DNA of 5,195 nucleotides, taken from positions 1-5,195 of the forward strand of contig CAZAEL010000084.1 of the NCBI GenBank assembly GCA_964484135.1, written 5' to 3'. Below are positions 1 to 5,195 of the stretch, piece after piece. The stretch comes from CAZAEL01 sp964484135. Lineage in GTDB: Bacteria > Elusimicrobiota > Elusimicrobia > FEN-1173. The notes under the pieces were generated by a model that saw nothing but the letters and a program-made list of their open reading frames with translations, was not told the origin of the DNA and did no database searches. The translations under genes were made by a program, and so were the position numbers. The stretch's first letter is position 1. Every line of letters starts with the position of its first letter.

Positions 1-1
1 C

Positions 2-652
2 CTCCTCGCCGAGGACCCGGACTCCCAGGTGCGGCAGTCCGCCGCCGTGGCGCTGGGGTTTTTGGGCGATCCGGCCAGCGCCGAAGGCTTGGCCAAGGCC
101 TTGAAAGACAAGGATCCGGGGACCCGTTTTTCCGCCTGCCAGGCGCTCTCTTCCGTGCGGTCGCCCCTGGCGGTCCCGGCCCTGATCGAGGCGCTGAACG
201 CCGATCCTTCGCCGTCCTTCCGGAAGGCCGCGGCCCACGCCCTGGGCGAGGCCGGCGACCCCGCGGCCGCGCCGGCCCTGCGGCCCCTGCTCAAGGACAA
301 GGACGTGTCGGTCCAGGTGGCCGGGGTGCAGGCCCTGGGCAAGCTGAAGGACGAGGCTTCGGCGTCCGCGTTCAAGAAATTCCTGAAAGAAAAGTCGCCG
401 GCGGAGCTGCGCGTGGCCGCGGCCCATGCCCTGGCCCGGCAGGGGAGCAAGGCCGGACGGGACGCCGCCCTGCAGGTTTTGGAAAACAAGGCCGCGGACG
501 GCGGGGCGCGGGTGGCGGCGGTGCAGGCCCTGGGGGACATGGCGGACAAACCTTTGGCATCGCCGTTGCGTGAAATCGAAAAACAGGAACCGGAGGGGTA
601 TGTGAAGACCGCGATCAAGTCCCTTTTGGACCGGGTGGAGGCCCTGCCGTGA
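2..652 (+). CDS. HEAT-repeat protein, 3' part (5' end outside window)
   Basis: The reading frame is open to the left window edge and stops with TGA at 650-652, leaving 216 visible residues. They form about seven HEAT-like helical repeats of roughly 30 residues. Each has a recurring core such as VRQSAAVALG, FRKAAAHALGEAGDP, VQVAGVQALGKL or ARVAAVQALGDM, as in PBS-lyase HEAT-like proteins. The repeat pattern already runs through the codons before the GTG at 29, so that GTG is an internal valine and not the start. HEAT solenoids normally serve as protein-binding scaffolds; no catalytic residues are visible. The partner and the cellular location are unknown because any signal peptide lies upstream of the window. 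The last bases overlap the start of the following envelope-protein gene, which suggests co-translation and perhaps a shared role (inference). The family call is firm; the function is not known. Confidence 0.9.
   Translation, partial: LLAEDPDSQVRQSAAVALGFLGDPASAEGLAKALKDKDPGTRFSACQALSSVRSPLAVPALIEALNADPSPSFRKAAAHALGEAGDPAAAPALRPLLKDKDVSVQVAGVQALGKLKDEASASAFKKFLKEKSPAELRVAAAHALARQGSKAGRDAALQVLENKAADGGARVAAVQALGDMADKPLASPLREIEKQEPEGYVKTAIKSLLDRVEALP
637..641 (+). promoter_or_regulatory. Ribosome binding site (GGAGG) for the outer membrane protein gene
   Basis: GGAGG lies 7 bases before the GTG at 649, inside the final codons of the HEAT-repeat gene. The near-ideal spacing supports the GTG start even though it overlaps the upstream stop codon by 4 bases (GTGA). 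Confidence 0.75.
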
Positions 653-1347
653 GACGCCTGGCGAACGCGGCTCTTTGCGGCCTGCTCTTGGCGGGCCCGG
701 CCCTGGCCCGGGCCGCGGGCCCGGCCACGTACCTGATCGACATCCCCACCGCCGACACGGTGGACCACTACGGGTACGACCTGTCCTTCCGGCTCTACTC
801 CGGCGGCGGGGTGCTCACCAAGGCGGCTTTCGGGGTGTTCCCGCGCCTCAACGTGGGGTTCGGCCTGGACGCGGAGCGGTTCATCGGCGCGGACACGGTG
901 GACCTCAACCGCCCGACCCTGAACGTGAAGTTCCGGCTTTTCGACGGCAAGCGCCACCTGCCCGCCCTGGCCCTGGGGTACGACGGGCAGGGCTATTTCT
1001 TCGACGAGAAGACGGACAAGTATTCCCAGCGGGAGAAGGGCCTGTACCTGGCGGGGAGCGGGGAAATCCTGGTGCCGCACCTGACCCTCCACGGCGGCGG
1101 CAACATCTACGATTTCTCGGACGACAAGGTCTTCGCCTTCGCGGGCGTCAACTACCTGTATGAGGACGCGCTGGGCCTGACCTTCGAGGTGGACAACGTC
1201 CGCGTCGCGCGGCGGAACCGGATGAACCTGGGCGGGCGGTACTTCATCACCCCCAGCGTGTCCGTGGACGTGGCCGGTCGGGACCTCTGGGCCGCGGGCC
1301 GCAAGGCCGAACGCATCGTGCGCGTGAACTATTTCGGGAGCTTCTGA
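649..1347 (+). CDS. Putative exported outer membrane beta-barrel-like protein
   Basis: The product has 232 residues. It begins with a classic signal peptide: MRR, then a hydrophobic stretch from about residue 7 to 20, then an ALA-R-A-A region suited to cleavage near residues 20-22. No later transmembrane helix is visible. The mature part is rich in short alternating, aromatic strand-like segments separated by turns with G, D and N, for example LSFRLYSGGGV (45-55), LNVKFRLFDG (91-100) and GVNYLYED (166-173). It ends in VNYFGSF with a terminal phenylalanine, typical of barrels inserted by the BAM machinery. The pattern IPTADTVDHY followed by a FRLYSGGG strand recalls YjbH-like outer membrane proteins of uncultivated bacteria; this link is from memory and unverified. 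The gene starts with GTG, overlaps the HEAT-repeat gene by 4 bases and lies 22 bases before accA. Its function is unknown; a small porin-like or structural barrel is the likeliest reading. Confidence 0.8.
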   Translation: MRRLANAALCGLLLAGPALARAAGPATYLIDIPTADTVDHYGYDLSFRLYSGGGVLTKAAFGVFPRLNVGFGLDAERFIGADTVDLNRPTLNVKFRLFDGKRHLPALALGYDGQGYFFDEKTDKYSQREKGLYLAGSGEILVPHLTLHGGGNIYDFSDDKVFAFAGVNYLYEDALGLTFEVDNVRVARRNRMNLGGRYFITPSVSVDVAGRDLWAAGRKAERIVRVNYFGSF

Positions 1348-1357
1348 AGCCCGGACC

Positions 1358-1361
1358 AGGA
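1358..1361 (+). promoter_or_regulatory. Ribosome binding site (AGGA) for accA
   Basis: AGGA lies 8 bases before the GTG at 1370, in the 22-base gap after the outer membrane protein gene. It supports the GTG start over the in-frame ATG codons further downstream. Confidence 0.55.
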
Positions 1362-1369
1362 CCGAGCCC

Positions 1370-2404
1370 GTGGAAGAAAAGACCGCCACCGTCGAGACCC
1401 CGACCTTCCGGGGGTATGATTTCGAGAAGCCCGTGCTGGACCTGGAGGACCACATCCGCCAGCTCCAGGAGATGGTCAAGTCCAACGGCGTGACCCAGAT
1501 GACGGACGAGGTGCGGGCGCTCCTGGACCGGTGCGAGGAGCTCAAGAAAGAGATTTACGGCAGCCTGACGCCCTGGCAGCGCGTGCAGATGGCGCGCCAC
1601 CCGCGCCGGCCCTACGCCCTGGACTACGTGGAGCGGGTCTTCACCGACTTCACGGAGCTGCACGGGGACCGGCACTTCGCCGAGGACAAGGCCGTGGTGG
1701 GCGGGCTGGCGTACCTGGACGGGGACCCGGTCCTGGTCCTGGGGCATCAGAAGGGCCGCACCCTGCAGGAGTCCATGGCCCGCAACTTCGGCATGCCGCA
1801 CCCCGAAGGCTACCGCAAGGCCCTGCGCCTCATGCGACTGGCCGAGCGTTTCGGCCTTCCGATCCTGTGCTTCATCGACACCGCGGGCGCGTACCCGGGC
1901 ATCGGGGCCGAGGAACGGGGCCAGGCCACGGCCATCGCGGAAAATTTAAGAGAGATGGCCCAACTCACCGTGCCCATCGTGTGCTGCGTGATCGGGGAGG
2001 GGGGGTCGGGCGGGGCCCTGGCCATCGGCGTGGGGGACCGGCTCCTGATGCTGGAGAACGCCTGGTACTCGGTGATCTCGCCGGAAGGCTGCGCCTCCAT
2101 CCTGTACCGGGACGCGGCCAAGGCGCCGGACGCGGCCCAGGCCCTGAAGCTCACCGCGCCGGACCTGAAGGAGCTGGGCCTGGTGGACGAGGTGGTGCCC
2201 GAGCCCCTGGGCGGGGCCCACCGCGACCCGGACGTTGCCGCCGCGGCCGTCAAGAACGCTTTCAAGAAACACCTGAAGCAGCTGCAGGAACTTCCGCCCG
2301 AGCGGCTCCTGGAGGAGCGGTACCAAAAATACCGCGCCGTGGGCCACTTCGAGGAGGAACAAAAGAAACGTCTGAAGCCGGTTCGGCGCAAACTCAAGAG
2401 TTGA
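1370..2404 (+). CDS. accA: Acetyl-CoA carboxylase carboxyltransferase subunit alpha
   Basis: AccA pairs with AccD to move the carboxyl group from carboxybiotin on AccB to acetyl-CoA. This gives malonyl-CoA, the committed step of fatty acid synthesis in the cytoplasm. The 344-residue protein follows the family closely. YDFEKPVLDLE (16-26) matches the conserved N-terminal helix region, followed by ARHPRRPYALDYV (75-87), GHQKGR (125-130), PEGYRKALRLM (145-155), FIDTAGAYPG (168-177), GAEERGQ (179-185), GEGGSGGALAIG (209-220), YSVISPEGCASI (233-244) and PEPLGGAH (277-284). The two glycine-rich segments belong to the crotonase-fold active site with its oxyanion hole. The GTG start is chosen because AGGA precedes it and because later ATGs would remove the conserved N-terminus. 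The protein is about 25 residues longer than the E. coli one (319), partly through a basic C-terminal tail (QKKRLKPVRRKLKS). No accD is present in the window. The 52-base gap to the aldolase gene has no convincing terminator, so co-transcription is possible. Confidence 0.97.
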   Translation: MEEKTATVETPTFRGYDFEKPVLDLEDHIRQLQEMVKSNGVTQMTDEVRALLDRCEELKKEIYGSLTPWQRVQMARHPRRPYALDYVERVFTDFTELHGDRHFAEDKAVVGGLAYLDGDPVLVLGHQKGRTLQESMARNFGMPHPEGYRKALRLMRLAERFGLPILCFIDTAGAYPGIGAEERGQATAIAENLREMAQLTVPIVCCVIGEGGSGGALAIGVGDRLLMLENAWYSVISPEGCASILYRDAAKAPDAAQALKLTAPDLKELGLVDEVVPEPLGGAHRDPDVAAAAVKNAFKKHLKQLQELPPERLLEERYQKYRAVGHFEEEQKKRLKPVRRKLKS

Positions 2405-2446
2405 GAAGGCAAAGCCGCTAAGGGGCCCGGATTTCACGTTGACCAC

Positions 2447-2451
2447 GGAGG
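2447..2451 (+). promoter_or_regulatory. Ribosome binding site (GGAGG) for the aldolase gene
   Basis: GGAGG sits 5 bases before the ATG at 2457 and 11 bases before the ATG at 2463. It lies downstream of the in-frame TTG at 2439, so it argues against that TTG as the start and favours one of the two ATGs. Confidence 0.7.
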
Positions 2452-2456
2452 GAATC

Positions 2457-3515
2457 ATGCTGATGAACAAGAAGGTGATGGAACTGCTGGGCAAGGAGGC
2501 GGACTCCTTGCTGAACCACAAGGCCAAGGTGCCGGCGAAAGATTTGCACCTGCCCGGGCCGGATTTCGTGGACCGGGTCTGGACGGGCTCGGACCGCTCC
2601 CCCCAGGTGCTGCGGAGCCTCCAGGCCCTGTTCAACACGGGCCGCCTGGCCGGCACCGGGTACGTTTCCATCCTGCCGGTGGACCAGGGCATCGAACACT
2701 CGGCCGGCGCCTCCTTCGCGCCGAACCCCGCGTACTTCGACCCGGAGAACATCGTGAAGCTCGCCATCGAGGGCGGCTGCAACGCGGTGGCCTCCACCTA
2801 CGGCGTGCTGGGCGCGGTGGCCCGCAAGTACGCCCACAGGATCCCCTTCCTGGTCAAGATCAACCACAACGAGTTCCTGTCCTACCCGAACAAGTTCGAC
2901 CAGATCCTGTTCGGCACCATCCGCCAGGCCTGGGACATGGGCGCCACGGCCGTGGGGGCCACGATCTACTTCGGCTCCGCGGAATCGGGCCGGCAGATCA
3001 TCGAGGTCAGCCAGGCCTTCAAGATGGCCCACGACCTCGGCATGGCCACGGTGCTCTGGTGCTACACCCGCAACAACGCCTTCAAGACCCCGGAGAAGGA
3101 CTTCCACACCTCCGCCGACCTGACGGGCCAGGCCAACCACCTGGGCGTCACCATCGAGGCCGACATCATCAAGCAGAAGCTGCCCACCAACAACGGCGGG
3201 TACAAGGCCCTCAAGTTCGGCAAGACCCACGACAAGGTGTACACGGAGCTCACCACGGACCACCCCATCGACCTGGCCCGCTACCAGGTGCTCAACTGCT
3301 ACATGGGCCGGGCCGGACTCATCAACTCCGGCGGCGAGTCCAAGGGCGCCTCGGACATGGCGGAGGCGGTCGTCACCGCGGTCATCAACAAGCGGGCGGG
3401 CGGCATGGGCCTCATCTCCGGACGCAAGGCCTTCCAGCGTCCCATGAAAGAGGGCGCGGAGCTCCTCAACGTCATCCAGGACGTGTACCTGGACAAAAGC
3501 ATCACCATCGCCTAA
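2457..3515 (+). CDS. fbaB: Class I fructose-bisphosphate aldolase (FbaB/DhnA type)
   Basis: This enzyme reversibly cleaves fructose 1,6-bisphosphate into glyceraldehyde 3-phosphate and dihydroxyacetone phosphate, using a lysine Schiff base and no metal. The protein matches E. coli FbaB (350 residues) along its whole length. It shows LLGKEADSLL (10-19), NTGRLAGTGYVSILPVDQG (60-78), KINHNE (134-139), GATIYFGS (167-174), SADLTGQANHLG (219-230), ADIIKQKL (235-242), CYMGRAGLINSGG (281-293) and KRAGGMGLISGRKAF (312-326), and it ends in VYLDKSITIA. By family analogy the Schiff-base lysine is probably K239 in the IIKQK segment. The ATG at 2457 (352 residues) is chosen for its spacing to GGAGG. The ATG at 2463 gives exactly 350 residues and is nearly as good. 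The TTG at 2439 is unlikely because the ribosome site lies after it. Its neighbour pfp makes the substrate of this enzyme, which fits a glycolytic or gluconeogenic role. Confidence 0.96.
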   Translation: MLMNKKVMELLGKEADSLLNHKAKVPAKDLHLPGPDFVDRVWTGSDRSPQVLRSLQALFNTGRLAGTGYVSILPVDQGIEHSAGASFAPNPAYFDPENIVKLAIEGGCNAVASTYGVLGAVARKYAHRIPFLVKINHNEFLSYPNKFDQILFGTIRQAWDMGATAVGATIYFGSAESGRQIIEVSQAFKMAHDLGMATVLWCYTRNNAFKTPEKDFHTSADLTGQANHLGVTIEADIIKQKLPTNNGGYKALKFGKTHDKVYTELTTDHPIDLARYQVLNCYMGRAGLINSGGESKGASDMAEAVVTAVINKRAGGMGLISGRKAFQRPMKEGAELLNVIQDVYLDKSITIA

Positions 3516-3526
3516 ATTCGAAAAGC

Positions 3527-3614
3527 GTTTTGCGGTGCGGCAGTGCTGCCGTGCTGCGGTTAAGGGCCGTTTGGGTCCTTGACCGCAGCACCGAAGCACC
3601 GCAGGACATTTTTT
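3527..3614 (+). terminator. Branched inverted repeat with T-run; probable terminator of the aldolase transcript
   Basis: The gap between the aldolase and pfp genes holds nested inverted repeats. The inner stem pairs 3551-3568 (gtgctgcggttaagggcc) with 3574-3591 (ggtccttgaccgcagcac): 18 pairs, of which two are G-U, around a 5-base loop. An outer stem pairs 3531-3538 (tgcggtgc) exactly with 3596-3603 (gcaccgca) and can extend to 3527/3607 with two G-U pairs. Between the left arms, 3539-3550 (ggcagtgctgcc) forms a small hairpin, so the whole can fold as a three-way junction. Six T's follow at 3609-3614, as in an intrinsic terminator, although the stem is longer and more complex than usual. A dispersed REP-like repeat or a leader-region attenuator for pfp are alternatives. 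The T-run continues into G and then six A's, itself a short palindrome. Confidence 0.6.
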
Positions 3615-3626
3615 GAAAAAACAACC

Positions 3627-5195
3627 ATGACGAAAACCGGCCGGTCCGAACTCCAAATCGAACGTTCCCAATTCAAACCCGTCCTCCCGGACATCTTGAA
3701 AGGCGGCCCTGCCGCGGTGGTTCCGCGGTTCGGGAAGCCTACCCAGAGCGTGGCCGACCAAGACGCGGTGAAAAGGCTGTTTCCGGCCCTGTACGGCAAG
3801 CCCATCGTCTCTTTCGCCCGCGGCAGGAACGCGGCCCTTTCAAAGAAGGCCGCCCGGGTGGGGGTGGTGTTGTCGGGCGGGCAGGCGCCCGGCGGGCACA
3901 ACGTGATCGCCGGCCTCTTCGACGCCCTCAGGAAGGCCAACCCCAAGAACCGCCTCATCGGGTTTTTGGGCGGGCCCTCCGGCATCCTGGACAACAAATG
4001 GAAGGAGATCACCGCCCCCCTGGTGGACGCGTACCGCAACACCGGCGGTTTCGACATGATCCAGTCGGGCCGCACCAAGATCGAGACGCCGGAGCAGTTC
4101 GCGGCCACAAAGAAGACCCTGGAGGAGAACCGGCTCGACGCCCTGGTGGTGGTGGGCGGCGACGATTCCAACACCAACGCCGCGCTCCTGGCCGAGTCTT
4201 TCAAGGCCCAGGGCATGGCCGCGAGCGTCATCGGCGTGCCCAAGACCATCGACGGCGATCTGAAAAACAGCCACATCGAGACGTCCTTCGGGTTCGACAC
4301 CGCCACCAAGATTTACGCCGAGCTGGTCGGCAACATCTGTCGCGACGTGCTGTCCGCGCGCAAATACTGGCACTTCATCCGGCTCATGGGCCGCAGCGCC
4401 TCCCACATCGCGCTGGAGGTGGCCCTGAAGACCCGGCCCAACGTCGCCCTGGTGGGCGAAGAGGTGCTGGCCAAGAGGATGACGCTGGCCCAGGTGGTGG
4501 ATTCCATCGCCGGGATCGCGGCGCGCCGGACCGCGCAGGGCAAACATTACGGCGTCCTGCTGGTGCCCGAGGGGCTCATCGAGTTCATCCCGGAGATCAA
4601 GGAGCTGATCTCCGCCATCAACGACAAGCTGGCCGGCAACCCCGGCCTCGGCGGACAGGCGGACGCCGTCGTTTCCGCGTTGCCCCCGCACCTGGCCGCC
4701 CTCATGCGGTCCCTGCCGGCCGGCATCCAGAAACAGCTCCTCCTGGACCGCGACCCGCACGGCAACGTGACCGTGTCCCAGATCGAAACGGAGCGGATGC
4801 TGGCGGAGATGGTCCAGGCGCGCCTGTCGGAGATGAAGAAGGCCGGCTCTTTCGCCGGCAAGTTCTCCGCCATCACCCATTTCTTCGGGTACGAGGGGCG
4901 CTGCGGCGCGCCCTCCAACTTCGACGCCAACTACTGCTACGCGCTGGGGTACAACGCCGCGGTGCTCGCCCTGAACGGGCTCACCGGGTACCTGTCGTCC
5001 GTCCGGCGGCTGGTCCGGCCGCCGGCCCGATGGGAATGCGGCGGCGTGCCTTTGACCCTGATGATGAACATGGAGCGCCGCAAGGGCAAGGAAAAACCCG
5101 TGATCCAGAAGGCCCTGGTGGACCTGGGGGGCGTCCCCTTCCGAGCGCTCGAGAAGCACCGGGAGGACTGGGCCCTGGAGGACGCGTACTCCTTC
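3627..5195 (+). CDS. pfp: Diphosphate--fructose-6-phosphate 1-phosphotransferase, 3' end outside window
   Basis: PFP reversibly converts fructose 6-phosphate plus pyrophosphate to fructose 1,6-bisphosphate plus phosphate, replacing or supplementing ATP-dependent PfkA. The frame runs 523 codons without a stop to the window edge. Relatives of the long clade (plant beta-subunit-like, about 540-560 residues) suggest only a few dozen residues are missing. Visible motifs are LQIERSQFKPVLPDIL (9-24, typical N-terminus), SGGQAPGGHN (83-92), GGDDSNTN (177-184), PKTIDGDLKN (205-214), the MGR of the sugar-phosphate site (254-256), VPEG (313-316) and GYEGRC (421-426). The second Asp in GGDD (D180) together with Lys in PKTIDGD (K206) is the accepted signature of pyrophosphate use; ATP enzymes have glycines there. 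D209 is the expected catalytic base. The ATG at 3627 is chosen because the next in-frame start upstream, TTG 3579, lies inside the hairpin. No Shine-Dalgarno sequence precedes the ATG; the bases just before it are A- and C-rich. The aldolase gene upstream encodes the next pathway step. Confidence 0.95.
   Translation, partial: MTKTGRSELQIERSQFKPVLPDILKGGPAAVVPRFGKPTQSVADQDAVKRLFPALYGKPIVSFARGRNAALSKKAARVGVVLSGGQAPGGHNVIAGLFDALRKANPKNRLIGFLGGPSGILDNKWKEITAPLVDAYRNTGGFDMIQSGRTKIETPEQFAATKKTLEENRLDALVVVGGDDSNTNAALLAESFKAQGMAASVIGVPKTIDGDLKNSHIETSFGFDTATKIYAELVGNICRDVLSARKYWHFIRLMGRSASHIALEVALKTRPNVALVGEEVLAKRMTLAQVVDSIAGIAARRTAQGKHYGVLLVPEGLIEFIPEIKELISAINDKLAGNPGLGGQADAVVSALPPHLAALMRSLPAGIQKQLLLDRDPHGNVTVSQIETERMLAEMVQARLSEMKKAGSFAGKFSAITHFFGYEGRCGAPSNFDANYCYALGYNAAVLALNGLTGYLSSVRRLVRPPARWECGGVPLTLMMNMERRKGKEKPVIQKALVDLGGVPFRALEKHREDWALEDAYSF

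Noticed and set aside
29..31. GTG as the start of the HEAT-repeat gene
   Set aside because: The HEAT pattern continues upstream in frame to the window edge (LLAEDPDSQV), so the gene begins outside the window.
1531..2421. Second + strand frame of 296 codons inside accA
   Set aside because: It yields an R/G/P/A-rich product typical of a shifted GC-rich frame, while the accA frame carries all family motifs.
2439..2441. TTG as the aldolase start
   Set aside because: The GGAGG site lies downstream of it, and it would add residues not found in the family; the ATG at 2457 or 2463 fits better.
2405..2446. Possible terminator or promoter between accA and the aldolase gene
   Set aside because: Only a three-base-pair stem (ggc/gcc, 2408-2416) and a GGGCCC palindrome are visible, with no T-run and no -35/-10 pair.
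3579..3610. TTGACC as a -35 box, or the TTG at 3579 as an upstream start, for pfp
   Set aside because: No convincing -10 box lies 16-19 bases downstream, and the sequence is part of the right arm of the hairpin. As a start codon it has no ribosome site and adds residues unlike the PFP N-terminus.
2418..3761. Open frame of 447 codons on the minus strand across the aldolase gene
   Set aside because: It lies opposite a clearly homologous aldolase and follows from GC-rich codon use. The translation is low-complexity, rich in V, G, H and D, and matches no family I recognise.
3840..5159. Open frame of 439 codons on the minus strand across pfp
   Set aside because: It is the antisense shadow of the conserved PFP frame, whose motifs run through the whole stretch. 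The minus-strand product is rich in H, G and Q with no domain pattern.

Overview
The window is GC-rich and densely coded, with every supported gene on the + strand. It holds five protein genes: two cut by the window edges and three complete. A protein with a signal peptide, a beta-rich body and a terminal phenylalanine implies a Gram-negative (diderm) bacterium. That protein and its HEAT-repeat neighbour resemble families I associate with GC-rich uncultivated lineages such as Elusimicrobiota or Omnitrophota. This taxonomic hint comes from memory and is weak.

Layout: 2-652 is the 3' part of a HEAT-repeat protein gene. It overlaps by 4 bases (GTGA) the next gene, 649-1347, which encodes a putative exported beta-barrel-like outer membrane protein. 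After 22 bases comes accA (1370-2404), the alpha subunit of the acetyl-CoA carboxylase carboxyltransferase. After 52 bases comes a class I fructose-bisphosphate aldolase of the FbaB/DhnA type (2457-3515). An intergenic space of 111 bases follows. It carries an elaborate inverted-repeat structure that ends in six T's (3527-3614). The last gene, 3627 to the window end, encodes a long-type diphosphate-dependent phosphofructokinase (PFP) and lacks only its last few dozen codons.

How they work together: PFP makes fructose 1,6-bisphosphate from fructose 6-phosphate and pyrophosphate, and the aldolase splits it, so two consecutive glycolytic/gluconeogenic steps are adjacent. AccA belongs to the first step of fatty acid synthesis, which uses glycolysis-derived acetyl-CoA. 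The first four genes are tightly spaced and may be one transcription unit. The structured gap before pfp looks like a boundary or a control point.

I found no CRISPR array, tRNA, rRNA, insertion sequence, toxin-antitoxin or defence module. The enzymes are ordinary housekeeping types. The items most worth a second look are the structured repeat before pfp and the translationally coupled HEAT/outer-membrane pair.
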